From NCBI RefSeq assembly GCF_036946495.1, contig NZ_JAQIIX010000002.1, positions 1,984,001-2,048,000 of the forward strand: a DNA stretch of 64,000 nucleotides, given 5' to 3'. Both the position numbers and the translations under genes were made by a program. This stretch comes from Mycolicibacterium neoaurum. Its GTDB lineage: Bacteria; Actinomycetota; Actinomycetes; Mycobacteriales; Mycobacteriaceae. The notes under the pieces were generated by a model that did not search any database, was not told where the DNA came from, and worked only from the letters and a program-made list of their open reading frames with translations. Numbering within the stretch: position 1 is the stretch's first letter; every line of letters begins with the position of its first letter. Below are positions 1 to 8,436 of the stretch, piece after piece.

Positions 1-777
1 GAAGAAGCCGACCAACAGAAGTTCCTTGATGTGGAACAGCGAACGGGCCAGCTCCGAGGATGCCGAATGCGATGCCAGCAGGACTCCGATGATCAACGCG
101 CCGAGGTCACCCTTGAGGCCGACGGCCGAGAACAGCGCGTAACCGGGGACGAAAGCCATCACGATGCCGAACAGCGACTGCATCTCGCCGTGTCCGAGCC
201 TGGTCCAGACCTTGCGCAGCACGCGGGTCAGGGGCCACAGACCGACCAGTGCCAGAGCCCATGGGCTGGGCAGGTGGCCACTGGTCGCGGTCAGGAACAC
301 CACCGCGACGATGTCCTGCATGACCAGGATTCCGATCGCGACGCGGCCGTACAGCGCGTGCGATTCGCCCCGCTCCTCCAGCACCTTCACCACGAAGACG
401 GTGCTGGAGAAGGACAGCGCGAAGGCCAGCAGCGCAATGGTCTGCACACTCTGCCCGGTCAGCATGGACATCCCGGCGACCGCCGCCAGCCACAGTGCGG
501 CACCGCCGAACACGACGCTGATGAGCATGTGCACCGATGTCGTCAGCCACACCTCGCGCCGGAGCAGGATCCGCACGTCGAGTTTGAGTCCGATGGCGAA
601 CAGCAGCAGGGTGACGCCCAGGTCAGCCAGGATTTCCAACTGCGGGATGTGCTCGACATCCAGGGCATTGATGACGAAGCCGGCTGCCAGGAATCCGACC
701 AGTGGGGGGAGTCGGACCGCCATGGCGAGTCCGCCGAGCCCGAACGTCACGACGAGGTAGATGGCAACGGTCGTCAT
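1..777 (-). CDS. CPA2-type cation:proton antiporter (KefB-like), C-terminus cut by window edge
   Basis: This is a membrane antiporter of the Kef/CPA2 monovalent cation:proton antiporter-2 family, which exchanges K+ or Na+ for protons. Reading down from the ATG at 777 there are 259 codons with no stop, running off the left edge. The N-terminal sequence has repeated hydrophobic segments, beginning MTTVAIYLVVTFGLGG. It carries family landmarks such as LLFAIGLKLDV in the third helix region and ALSFSSTVFVVKVLEERGE, the Kef-type STVF/VLEERGE stretch. The missing part would hold the remaining helices and perhaps a TrkA-N domain. No leaderless -10 is seen; GGAGGA lies about 12 nt before the ATG. The next gene to the right, tetR, runs in the same direction, with 81 bp between them. 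The family call rests on recognisable motifs; the transported ion is not determinable. Confidence 0.85.
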   Translation of the reverse strand, partial: MTTVAIYLVVTFGLGGLAMAVRLPPLVGFLAAGFVINALDVEHIPQLEILADLGVTLLLFAIGLKLDVRILLRREVWLTTSVHMLISVVFGGAALWLAAVAGMSMLTGQSVQTIALLAFALSFSSTVFVVKVLEERGESHALYGRVAIGILVMQDIVAVVFLTATSGHLPSPWALALVGLWPLTRVLRKVWTRLGHGEMQSLFGIVMAFVPGYALFSAVGLKGDLGALIIGVLLASHSASSELARSLFHIKELLLVGFF

Positions 778-858
778 GGGCGGCTCGGGTCCTCCGGAAG
801 GCTCGTCGGGTGTGGCGAGCCCTCAGTATCGCGGCAACGGCCGCAGATCTCTCACCGG

Positions 859-1434
859 TTACGGTGCCGAACCGAGGTGGGCGAACACCGTGGCGACGGA
901 TTCGGCCATGGTGCGCGCCTCACCCGCCGCCCACCGGCGCCATGCGAGATCGAGGCAGGCCAGGGCCGCGACGATGACCGGTCGGGCGGCCTCGGGCGTG
1001 TCGATGCGGGCGGCCAGCACCGGGGTGAGGGCGTCTTCGTAGGCGAAGCGGCGCTGAGCCATCCGGGTGCGCAGTGACACGATGGAGTTGATCATCCGCA
1101 CCCGCGAGCGCTCCAGCTCAGAGTGCTCGTCGATGTGGGTCAATGCGTCGACGAAGGCGCGCTGCATCAACTGCCATGGCGTTTCGTCGGTCCGCGGTGG
1201 GAGATCCTGCAGGACCGCGACGTAGTCGATCGAGGACGCCTCGATGGCCGCGAGGACGGCATCCTCCTTGGACCCGAAATAGCGGAAGAACGTGGCCCGG
1301 GAGATGCCGACCTCACCGGCGGCCTCTTCGACCGTCACCGCATCGAACCCCCGCCGGGCGAACAACTCGCTCATCGCCTGCGCAATCTCGGTGCGCAGGG
1401 CTAGACGTGCGCGCTCCCGTACTCCGGCGGCCAT
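859..1434 (-). CDS. TetR/AcrR-family transcriptional regulator
   Basis: This 191-residue protein has an N-terminal TetR DNA-binding domain. It shows the pattern FARRGFDAVTVEEAAGEVGIS followed by RATFFRYFGSKEDAVLAA at roughly residues 23-63, the classic helix-turn-helix plus FxYFxSKE signature. The remaining ~125 residues are the divergent ligand-binding helical domain. The gene is divergent from an MFS efflux gene starting at 1549, so it probably represses that pump and itself. The ATG at 1434 is preceded by TAGTCT and a 6-nt gap, fitting a leaderless transcript. The ligand is unknown. The family assignment is secure; the target is inferred from position. Confidence 0.92.
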   Translation of the reverse strand: MAAGVRERARLALRTEIAQAMSELFARRGFDAVTVEEAAGEVGISRATFFRYFGSKEDAVLAAIEASSIDYVAVLQDLPPRTDETPWQLMQRAFVDALTHIDEHSELERSRVRMINSIVSLRTRMAQRRFAYEDALTPVLAARIDTPEAARPVIVAALACLDLAWRRWAAGEARTMAESVATVFAHLGSAP

Positions 1435-1440
1435 GGGGCA

Positions 1441-1446
1441 AGACTA
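1441..1446 (-). promoter_or_regulatory. -10 box of leaderless tetR promoter
   Basis: On the minus strand TAGTCT (TANNNT type) is followed by six bases and then the ATG at 1434. This is the usual geometry of mycobacterial leaderless transcripts, in which the start codon is the first transcribed triplet. Confidence 0.6.
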
Positions 1447-1503
1447 ACGCAACTGATCCGGAATATCAGAAGAGAAACCGCAGCTTTAATTTGATACTCA
1501 GTC

Positions 1504-1522
1504 TCACGCGACGGTAGCGTGA
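1504..1522. promoter_or_regulatory. Inverted repeat, candidate TetR operator
   Basis: TCACGC (1504-1509) and GCGTGA (1517-1522) form a perfect 6-bp inverted repeat around a 7-nt centre. It lies between the divergent tetR (ATG 1434) and MFS (ATG 1549) genes, 26 bp before the likely MFS start. Position and symmetry fit a TetR-family operator. There is no direct evidence of binding. Confidence 0.45.
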
Positions 1523-1548
1523 CTCGGGCCAGGCGAGGGAGGATGTTG

Positions 1549-2985
1549 ATGACAGTCGATACCCGGGCAGCGGTGAGTACCCCGCCCGAGCCGCCGGCGG
1601 CCGATGTGTGCAGCGGTCGGGTTGTCGGGGCGCTGGCCTTCGCCGGGATGACGGCGGCCTTCACCCAGACCATCCTCATCCCGATCCAGGGTGAGCTCCC
1701 GCAGCTGCTCGACGCATCCAGCGGCCAGACCGCGTGGGTCATCACCATCACCCTGTTGGTCGCCGCCATCTGCACGCCGATCTCCGGGAAGCTCGGCGAT
1801 ATGTACGGCAAGCGCCGCATCGCGCTGAGCCTGCTCGGTGTCCTCATGCTCGGTTCCGTCGTCGCAGCGCTGTCCTCGACAGTGGTCCCGCTGATCGTCG
1901 GAAGGGGACTCCAGGGTGTCGGCATGGGAGTCATCCCGCTCGGTATCGCCATCCTGCGCGATACCCTCACCGCCGACCGGCTCGGCTCGGGCATCGCCCT
2001 GGTCAGCGCCACACTCGGTGTCGGCGGCGCGCTCGGGCTGCCGATCAGTGCTTTCGTCACCGAGCATTTCGACTGGCATGTGCTGTTCTGGCTCGCCGCC
2101 GGTCTGGGCGCGATCGCCTCCACCCTGATGTGGACCCTGGTGCCCGCGAGCGGAATTCGGGCAGGCGGCCGGGTCGACGGCGTCGGCATTCTCGGGTTGG
2201 CGATCGGGTTGTCCGGTGTGCTGCTGGCCATTTCGCAAGGAAACCAATGGGGATGGACATCTGCGCTGACCATGGGGTGCATGGTCGGCGGCCTGATCGT
2301 CCTGCTGATCTGGGGATGGCTGGAGCTGCGGGTCCGGGAACCGTTGGTGGATCTGCGGGTCAGTGCCCGCGCCCCGGTCCTGCTGACAAATCTGGCCTCG
2401 ATCGCCATGGGCTTTGCCTTGTTCTCCTCTCAGATCGCCTTTCCCCAACTCCTCGAGCTGCCGGTCGAAGCGGGCGGATTGGGAATGCCGCTGCTGCAGG
2501 CGAGCCTGTACCTGATGCCGGCAGGTCTGGCGATGCTGGCGATGTCCCCTATCTCCGGTCGACTGATCGCGCTGTGGGGACCCAAGCCGCTGCTGATCGC
2601 CGGTGCGGCGATCATGGGCTCCGGTTATGTGGTGGCGGTGCTCGCCGAACTGCATGCCGCGCACATCCTCGTCATCAACATCCTCATCGGCATAGGAATC
2701 GGCCTCGGTTATGCCGCGATGCCGACGCTGATCATGCGTGCGGTCCCGGCATCGGAAACCGGTGCGGCCAACGGGTTGAACACGTTGATGCGCTCGCTCG
2801 GAACGGCCACTGCCGCGGCGGTGATCGCCGCGGTGCTCACCCGCTCGGCGGTGGCGGTGCAGGGTGTGCCGGTTCCGAGCGCCGCGGGATTCCACGCGGC
2901 CTTCCTATTCGGCCTCGGTGCCGCAGTGCTGTGCACGGTGATCGCGGTGTTCATTCCGCGGTCCCGGCCGGTCACCGATGAATGA
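1549..2985 (+). CDS. MFS drug efflux transporter (DHA2/EmrB-QacA type)
   Basis: This is a multidrug-type major facilitator: an integral membrane proton-drug antiporter of 478 residues from the chosen start. The length and continuous hydrophobic segments fit the 14-helix DHA2 group. Landmarks are the loop 2-3 motif GKLGDMYGKRRIAL and the motif-C-like stretch LGVGGALGLPIS. The ATG at 1549 was preferred over the ATG at 1543 and the GTG at 1519, because GAGGGAGG (1535-1542) is spaced about 6 nt from it but abuts the 1543 codon. The gene is divergent from tetR with an inverted repeat between them, so it is probably induced when TetR releases. The substrate is unknown. Confidence 0.9.
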   Translation: MTVDTRAAVSTPPEPPAADVCSGRVVGALAFAGMTAAFTQTILIPIQGELPQLLDASSGQTAWVITITLLVAAICTPISGKLGDMYGKRRIALSLLGVLMLGSVVAALSSTVVPLIVGRGLQGVGMGVIPLGIAILRDTLTADRLGSGIALVSATLGVGGALGLPISAFVTEHFDWHVLFWLAAGLGAIASTLMWTLVPASGIRAGGRVDGVGILGLAIGLSGVLLAISQGNQWGWTSALTMGCMVGGLIVLLIWGWLELRVREPLVDLRVSARAPVLLTNLASIAMGFALFSSQIAFPQLLELPVEAGGLGMPLLQASLYLMPAGLAMLAMSPISGRLIALWGPKPLLIAGAAIMGSGYVVAVLAELHAAHILVINILIGIGIGLGYAAMPTLIMRAVPASETGAANGLNTLMRSLGTATAAAVIAAVLTRSAVAVQGVPVPSAAGFHAAFLFGLGAAVLCTVIAVFIPRSRPVTDE

Positions 2986-3056
2986 ACCTTGTTGTACACA
3001 GCCCCGGTTCCTGCCGATTAGCTGTAGGCTTTCGTCCATCCGATGAAAGGACCCTT

Positions 3057-3314
3057 GTGATCACGTCACGTTTGACCGTCGTTGCACTGCTCGCCGGCGC
3101 AGGTGCTGTCGGCGCAATCATGGCCGCACCGCTGGCCGCAGCCGAGGAGAGCCCCAGCTGCTCGCAGGCAGGCAGCATCGTGTCCGGATCCAGCACCGTG
3201 TGCCAGACCCCTGGCAACGCTCAGATCACCAGCTCGCCGGGCCAGCTCGGCGAGACCCAGTGGGGCATGTGGCCCTGGGGCTACGGCGGCTATGGGGGCA
3301 TCGGGATTCTCTGA
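3057..3314 (+). CDS. Small secreted protein, 85 residues, unknown function
   Basis: This is a short exported protein. GTG at 3057 is chosen because GAAAGGA ends 6 nt upstream. The first ~30 residues are a clear Sec signal peptide: ITSR, then LTVVALLAGAGAVGAIMAA, then PLAAAEE with a cleavable Ala-x-Ala-like site. The mature part (~55 residues) contains two cysteines, a Ser/Gln/Pro-rich stretch, and a Gly/Tyr/Trp-rich tail (WGMWPWGYGGYGG). Small exported proteins with similar tails are common in mycobacteria, but I do not recognise a named family. A strong terminator follows directly, so it is probably a single-gene transcript. Confidence 0.7.
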   Translation: MITSRLTVVALLAGAGAVGAIMAAPLAAAEESPSCSQAGSIVSGSSTVCQTPGNAQITSSPGQLGETQWGMWPWGYGGYGGIGIL

Positions 3315-3325
3315 CCTCAGTTTTC

Positions 3326-3373
3326 GGCGAGCGCCGGCATCCGCGTCATGCGGGTGCCGGCGCTCGCCTTTTC
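3326..3373 (+). terminator. Strong intrinsic terminator after the small secreted gene
   Basis: A 14-bp perfect stem (GGCGAGCGCCGGCA at 3326-3339 pairing with 3355-3368) encloses a second short stem CCGC/GCGG. It is followed immediately by TTTTCGTT. The stop codon of the upstream gene is 12 bp away. Confidence 0.85.
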
Positions 3374-3393
3374 GTTGGGTGGACCTCGACCGA

Positions 3394-3443
3394 AACGCCG
3401 AAACCCGAATGGCGCGTAGGGCGCTCATCCGGGTTTCGGCGTT
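3394..3443. terminator. Long inverted repeat between convergent genes
   Basis: AACGCCGAAACCCG (3394-3407) is repeated in perfect inversion at 3430-3443 around a 22-nt spacer. It lies 45 bp beyond the stop of the minus-strand haemophore-like gene, so it may end that transcript. There is no clear T-run on either side. Confidence 0.5.
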
Positions 3444-3488
3444 CGGTGCCCCCGTCGGGCGGTGTGCTATGACGGGATCGGCTGCAGC

Positions 3489-3866
3489 TCAGAGAATATC
3501 GACGTCCCCGTCGCCGTCGACGTCGCCGCAACGAAGGCGGACGTCCTGCAACGGCTTGCGGATGTTCTTCAGCTCCGCGCCGATCTGCGGGTTGGCATTG
3601 AAGTAGTCGTTGACCTTCTGCTCGATCTGGTCGTGCGGCAGACCGTGCAGGCTGGTGAAGAATTCGTTCACCTGAGGACGGGTGAACAGATAGGCCGACG
3701 TCGCCGCCGACACACCGGATTGCACGCCCGCCAGGTCGGCCGCCGTGCAGTTCGGCGGCGGGACGGGCTCGGCGAATGCCGACGGGGCGGCACCGAGCAG
3801 GGCCGCGCCGGTGACCGCGCCGGCTCCTAAGATTCCGACTACCGCACGACGGGCATTGAGCAACAT
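3489..3866 (-). CDS. Haemophore-related secreted heme-binding protein (Rv0203-like family)
   Basis: A 125-residue exported protein of the mycobacterial haemophore-related family, whose best known member, Rv0203, carries heme outside the cell. Residues 1-32 form a signal peptide (LGAAPSAFA then E). The mature domain has the family pattern of a Cys near the start (PPNCTAADLAGV), a SAATSAYLF..P.VN.FF segment, LxxLP.D.I, and a second Cys near the C-terminus (RLRCGD), consistent with one disulfide. The final residues are unusually acidic (GDVDGDGDVDIL), like a short Asp-rich tail; whether it binds Ca2+ is speculation. The gene stands alone and points away from the large surface protein gene. Family membership is strong; heme binding is inferred. 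Confidence 0.8.
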   Translation of the reverse strand: MLLNARRAVVGILGAGAVTGAALLGAAPSAFAEPVPPPNCTAADLAGVQSGVSAATSAYLFTRPQVNEFFTSLHGLPHDQIEQKVNDYFNANPQIGAELKNIRKPLQDVRLRCGDVDGDGDVDIL

Positions 3867-4325
3867 TGATCGGCTCCTTTATAGATCCGTGGTCGGGACG
3901 TGACGACGCGCCAGTGTGGTGCTGACCTTCACAGCTAATCAGATTTTCGGTGCAGTTTCTCGACTTGGGCTCACTCCGGTCACCTTCGTCGGGCTGGACG
4001 GCGACGAGGGACGGGTCGGTAGGAGCGCCTGCCAAGGCCGCGGTTTGCGACGAATTTGACGTATGTGACTATTTGCTGACAGACGGCTTCCTGTCGGATT
4101 GCTGAGAGTATGCTCCGCGACCGCGTAGCCAAATAGTTGCAGACGCAAATTTTGTTGGTCATAACGCTACTTCGGTATCGGAATCACCCTTACAGTCTGG
4201 GAGGCCGAACAACGCCTGGTACATCAAAGTTCGGCCGACGGCATCACGGGATCGCGGGCGCAGGGGAGCCGCGCGCGATCTCGACGGACACGGGGGCATG
4301 GAACAGAGTGTTGGAGAGAACTTCT
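3867..4325. other. 459-bp intergenic region with 9-mer TGAC-type repeats
   Basis: This region holds the upstream regulation of the divergent haemophore-like and surface-protein genes and has no convincing gene. At 4043-4069 three consecutive 9-mers end in GAC (GTTTGCGAC, GAATTTGAC, GTATGTGAC). After 2 nt comes TTTGCTGAC (4072-4080). On the minus strand these read GTCACATAC, GTCAAATTC and GTCGCAAAC, a weak resemblance to MtrA half-sites. A long leader before the surface protein start at 4326 is possible, but no riboswitch class is recognisable. Confidence 0.4.
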
Positions 4326-7199
4326 ATGTGCGCAGCCCCGGCCCGCCACCGCGTCACCCGAACCGACCAGTCGACCTGGCAGGCCAGCGGGCTCCTGGAG
4401 TCCGGTGATGTCTCAGGCCAGGCGCGCCACGCCCGCAAGTCGCCGTCTGCGTATGCACTGCACATCGGCCGCGTCGGCGCGCTCGCGGTGTCCCTCGGCG
4501 TCGGGTTCGCCATCGCCGGGGCCGCCCAGCCCGCGTATGCCGACACCGGTACCGAGTCGCCGTCGCGGTCCGACAGTGGCAATGACGCGTCCCCCAACGA
4601 CTCGAAGAACTCCCCGACCGCGGGCTCGGCGTCCGCGTCCGGCCTCGATCGGGACCGCGAGACCGACTCCGCGCACACACCGACCGGCGGTGCATCCGCA
4701 GGACAGGACGGTGACAAGGACGACGACAAGGACGACGACAAGGACGGGGCCGGGTCCAGTGCCGACGACGACGCCGCGATCGATCCCGGCCGCGTCGATA
4801 CCGAAATAGACGACACCGAGATCGATGACACCGACGAACCCGTAGCGGTCATCGTCGATCCCGCCGAACCGGTCAGCACCACCGACGCCGAGACCGATTC
4901 CGGTCGCAAGTCGCGGCCGCCGGTCGCATCTGTCGAACCGGCATCGGTGGTCACCACCCCCGCGGGGCAGATCACCACGGAAGCGGATGCCGAGGAGTCG
5001 ATTCCCGAGACGGTTCCGGAGGGGTCCGGGCAGGCGCCGCCCGCGCAGGATCCGAGCGCGCAGGCCCCGGGCACCGAGGTGGCCCCGGCGCCGTCGGTGC
5101 GGGATTCCGCCGTGTCCGGTGGCACCGATACACCCAAGATGTACGCCGCCACCGCCACCGCCAACGAATCGGCGAACCCGCTGTCACCACTTGATGTGCT
5201 GGTGAACACGATGATGGCCTGGGTCGCGCGGCAGATCAGCCACACCTTCGTCAACCGGACGCCGGTGGCCGGGCCCATCGTCTACGAACAGAACGTCCTC
5301 GGCCAGGTCTACATCGACCTCAATGCCACCGACCCCAACGGTGACATCTTGACCTACGACATCATCCAACCCGAGAAGGGCTGGGTGTACCGCGATCTCA
5401 TCAGCGGGAAGTTCGTCTACACCCCGTACGCGCTGGTGACCGGCCAACCGCTGGTCGACAGCTTCCAGATCGTCGTGCGCGACGATTCCGAGCACCTGCC
5501 CGGCGTGCTCGGCCAGATTCAGACCCTCGTCGAGCAGGTCACCCGATTCCTCGGAATCGCCGAGGCCGACAACCTGACGGTCACCGTGCCGGTCACCGTC
5601 GATCCGGTCTATCAGGCGCCGCCGTTGGTGACCCCGATCGTGGGCGGCGGCTACAAGCTGGGTGAAGAGCCCACCCATATCGTCTCCACGGTCGACATCG
5701 TCGACGGTGATTCGACCAGCCTCAAGCGGGTCGTCATCAAGATCGCCACCTTGGCGCAAACCGGTGACACACTCTCCTATACGGCCCCCACCGACAGCCC
5801 CATCCTCGGGACCTGGGATCCCGACACCTTGACCCTGACGCTGGAGGGCACGGGGACTCTCGCCGAATACGAGGCGGCGATCAAGGCGGTGAAGTTCTCG
5901 GCGACCGAGGGCGCGCTGCTGGTACGCGGAATCACGATCTCGGCAACCGATTCCGACGATATCCCCAATATCGCACCGGGTTTCGTCACCGTGGCGGTGT
6001 GGCCCGCGTCTGCCCTTCCGCCGCTGGTGACTCCGATTGCCGGTGGTGGTTTCACCATCGGTGGTAATCCGTCGAAGATCGTGTCGGCGGTGGATATCGT
6101 CGATGGTGATTCGGGCAAGTTGTCCAAGGTCGTGGTGAAGATCGCGACGTTGGGTCAAAGCGGTGATGTGTTGGGTTATGTTGCGCCGTCGGGTAATCCG
6201 GTGACTGCAACGTGGGATGCGAATGCGCGGACGTTGACGTTGGTGGGTGAGGGGACGCTGGCTCAGTATGAGGAGGCGCTCAAGGCGGTGACGTTCAGTG
6301 CCACCCAGGGTGCGGCGCTGGTGCGTGGTCTGACCATCTCGGCGACCGATTCCGACGGTGTCGAGAACATCGCGCCGGGCTTCGTGACTGTGAACGTCTC
6401 AGCCGCCCCGACCCTTCCGCCGCTGGTGACTCCGATTGCCGGTGGTGGTTTCACCATCGGTGGTAATCCGTCGAAGATTGTCTCGGCGGTGGATATCGTC
6501 GATGGTGATTCGGGCAAGTTGTCCAAGGTTGTGGTGAAGATCGCGACGTTGGGTCAAAGCGGTGATGTGTTGGGTTATGTTGCGCCGTCGGGTAATCCGG
6601 TGACTGCAACGTGGGATGCGAATGCGCGGACGTTGACGTTGGTGGGTGAGGGGACGCTGGCTCAGTATGAGGAGGCGCTCAAGGCGGTGACGTTCAGTGC
6701 CACCCAGGGTGCGGCGCTGGTGCGTGGTCTGACCATCTCGGCGACCGACGAGCACGGTATCGAGAACATCGCACCGGCATTCGTGACCGTGGGGGTGTCC
6801 TCACCGACGCGGTTGGTGCCGTTGGTCACCCCGATCGGCGGCCGCTCGTACACCATCGGCAACTCACCGGTGAATCCCATCGCGGCGGTCTCCATCGTTG
6901 ACGCGGATTCCAGTCACTTGCAGAAAGTGACCGTGCGCGTCACGACGTTCGGCAAGGACGGGGACACCCTGACGTACGCGGGACTGCCGGACAACCCGGT
7001 GACCGCGAGCTACGACGCCGCGAGCAGGACGCTGACCCTCACGGGCATTGCGACCAAGCAGCAGTACGAAGATGCCCTCAAGGCGGTCACCTTCACCGCC
7101 ACCCAGGGAGCGTGGACGACCCGCACGATCCTGATCGTCGCGACCGATACCGACGGGGTGAACAGCGCGGCAGGATCGTTGACCTTGTCGGTCTGGTAG
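4326..7199 (+). CDS. Large exported surface protein with four tandem Ig/cadherin-like repeats
   Basis: A 957-residue exported protein. ATG at 4326 is preferred because GGAGAGA lies ~7 nt upstream and the 63 residues before it look non-coding. Residues ~42-70 form a signal-type segment typical of mycobacterial surface proteins (HIGRVGALAVSLGVGFAIAG). Next comes a long Asp/Ser/Thr/Pro-rich linker with DDDK repeats. At ~315-430 there is a cadherin/VCBS-like domain (ATDPNGDILTYDI). Four tandem repeats of ~130 residues follow at ~432-562, 563-695, 696-828 and 829-957, each starting PLVTPI and containing VDGDS, TLTL, AVxFxAT and ISATD. The second and third are almost identical in DNA. The likely role is an adhesin or cell-wall-associated structural protein. 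No sortase or GPI-like anchor is visible. The function is inferred from architecture only. Confidence 0.8.
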   Translation: MCAAPARHRVTRTDQSTWQASGLLESGDVSGQARHARKSPSAYALHIGRVGALAVSLGVGFAIAGAAQPAYADTGTESPSRSDSGNDASPNDSKNSPTAGSASASGLDRDRETDSAHTPTGGASAGQDGDKDDDKDDDKDGAGSSADDDAAIDPGRVDTEIDDTEIDDTDEPVAVIVDPAEPVSTTDAETDSGRKSRPPVASVEPASVVTTPAGQITTEADAEESIPETVPEGSGQAPPAQDPSAQAPGTEVAPAPSVRDSAVSGGTDTPKMYAATATANESANPLSPLDVLVNTMMAWVARQISHTFVNRTPVAGPIVYEQNVLGQVYIDLNATDPNGDILTYDIIQPEKGWVYRDLISGKFVYTPYALVTGQPLVDSFQIVVRDDSEHLPGVLGQIQTLVEQVTRFLGIAEADNLTVTVPVTVDPVYQAPPLVTPIVGGGYKLGEEPTHIVSTVDIVDGDSTSLKRVVIKIATLAQTGDTLSYTAPTDSPILGTWDPDTLTLTLEGTGTLAEYEAAIKAVKFSATEGALLVRGITISATDSDDIPNIAPGFVTVAVWPASALPPLVTPIAGGGFTIGGNPSKIVSAVDIVDGDSGKLSKVVVKIATLGQSGDVLGYVAPSGNPVTATWDANARTLTLVGEGTLAQYEEALKAVTFSATQGAALVRGLTISATDSDGVENIAPGFVTVNVSAAPTLPPLVTPIAGGGFTIGGNPSKIVSAVDIVDGDSGKLSKVVVKIATLGQSGDVLGYVAPSGNPVTATWDANARTLTLVGEGTLAQYEEALKAVTFSATQGAALVRGLTISATDEHGIENIAPAFVTVGVSSPTRLVPLVTPIGGRSYTIGNSPVNPIAAVSIVDADSSHLQKVTVRVTTFGKDGDTLTYAGLPDNPVTASYDAASRTLTLTGIATKQQYEDALKAVTFTATQGAWTTRTILIVATDTDGVNSAAGSLTLSVW
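6013..6747 (+). repeat. 399-bp-spaced near-identical tandem repeat inside the surface protein gene
   Basis: The stretch from 6013 to 6348 recurs from 6412 to 6747, shifted by exactly 399 bp (133 codons). I count three mismatches in ~336 bp, two of them silent and one (GTG/GTC) also silent. The flanking first and fourth repeats are far more diverged. Codons here end in T or G (GGT, TTG, GTG) more often than in the rest of the gene. Confidence 0.9.
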
Positions 7200-7213
7200 C
7201 CAACGATGGGGTG

Positions 7214-8434
7214 GTGAACCCGGCGCTGATAACTCTCGAGCAGATCACCGCGGCGGCCGAGCTGTTGGCCCCGGTGATCCGGGAGACCCCGGTCATCGCA
7301 TCGCGGGTGTTGTCCGACCGCACCGGCCAGCAGGTGTGGCTGAAATGCGAGAACCTGCAACGCACCGGCTCGTTCAAGCCGCGGGGCGCCTACAACCGCA
7401 TCGCCAATCTCGATCACGAGCAACGCGCACGTGGCGTGGTGGCGGCCAGCGCGGGTAATCACGCCCAAGGGGTGGCCTGGGCGGCCACGGAGTTGGACAT
7501 CGAGTCGACGGTCTTCATGCCCGAGAACGCCGCGCTCCCGAAGGTGGTCGCCACCAAGGCCTACGGCGGTCGGGTCCAACTGGTCGGGGCAACCCTGGCT
7601 GACGCCCTCGACGCGGCGGCCGAGTTCTCCGCCGAGACCGGGGCGGTGCTGATCCACCCTTTCGACCACCTCGACATCGTCGCGGGACAGGCCAGCGTCG
7701 GGTTGGAGATACTGCGCCAGATACCAGACGTGGCAACGATTCTGGTACCGACCGGCGGTGGTGGCTTGGTGGCGGGCATTGCCGCGGCGATGCACCATCT
7801 GGCGCCGGGGGTCCGTGTCATCGGCGTGCAGGCCTCCGGTGCGGCGGCCTGGCCGTTATCGCTGGGGCGCGGTGAACCGGTTCGGGTGCAGTCGATGTCG
7901 ACGATGGCCGACGGGATCGCGGTTCCGCTACCGGGGCAGGTGCCGTTCACCCATGTGCGCGAGCTCGTCGACTCGGTGGTGACGGTGTCGGAAGAGGCGC
8001 TGTCGGAAGCACTGCTGCTGTGCCTCGAGCGCGCCAAACTGCTGGTCGAACCGGCCGGGGCCGCCGCGGTTGCCGCGCTGATGACCAGCACATCGCAGGT
8101 CCGCGGACCGGTGTGCGCCGTACTGTCCGGCGGCAACATCGATCCACTGGTCCTGACCCATGTGATGAACCACGGGCTGCGGTCCGCCGGCCGGTATCTG
8201 GTCGTCAAGGCCGTGATCCCCGACCGGCCGGGCGGGCTGAGCGGATTGCTCGGTGTCGTCAGCGCCAGTGGGGCCAGCGTGCTCGACGTCGTCCATCGCC
8301 GGACGGCTCCGACATTGGGACTCGACGAGGTGGAGGTGATGTTGACCGTGGAGACCCGGGGCAGCGCTCATCGTGAAGCCGTGCTGGCCGCACTCGCCGA
8401 GGCCGGTGTGCGGGCCGTCGTCGACGAGCCCTGA
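7214..8434 (+). CDS. ilvA: Threonine ammonia-lyase with C-terminal ACT domain
   Basis: A PLP enzyme that deaminates L-threonine to 2-oxobutanoate in the cytoplasm. It is 406 residues long from GTG 7214 (GTG 7211 is equally possible). The Schiff-base lysine is K55 in TGSFKPRGAY. The phosphate loop is TGGGGLVAG near residue 180. ASAGNHAQGVA is the conserved substrate/PLP segment. The last ~75 residues form a small ACT-like regulatory domain (VVKAVIPDRPGGLSGLLGVV). The architecture matches the shorter catabolic/TdcB-type enzymes rather than the biosynthetic IlvA with two ACT-like domains. It begins 14 bp after the surface protein stop, so it may be co-transcribed, but no functional link is apparent. 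The exact physiological branch (biosynthetic or degradative) is uncertain. Confidence 0.88.
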   Translation: MNPALITLEQITAAAELLAPVIRETPVIASRVLSDRTGQQVWLKCENLQRTGSFKPRGAYNRIANLDHEQRARGVVAASAGNHAQGVAWAATELDIESTVFMPENAALPKVVATKAYGGRVQLVGATLADALDAAAEFSAETGAVLIHPFDHLDIVAGQASVGLEILRQIPDVATILVPTGGGGLVAGIAAAMHHLAPGVRVIGVQASGAAAWPLSLGRGEPVRVQSMSTMADGIAVPLPGQVPFTHVRELVDSVVTVSEEALSEALLLCLERAKLLVEPAGAAAVAALMTSTSQVRGPVCAVLSGGNIDPLVLTHVMNHGLRSAGRYLVVKAVIPDRPGGLSGLLGVVSASGASVLDVVHRRTAPTLGLDEVEVMLTVETRGSAHREAVLAALAEAGVRAVVDEP

Positions 8435-8436
8435 AC

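Noticed and set aside
5184..6158. Long minus-strand open frame within the surface protein gene
   Set aside because: It is a GC-skew shadow rich in Arg/His/Asp; the plus-strand repeats show the real frame.
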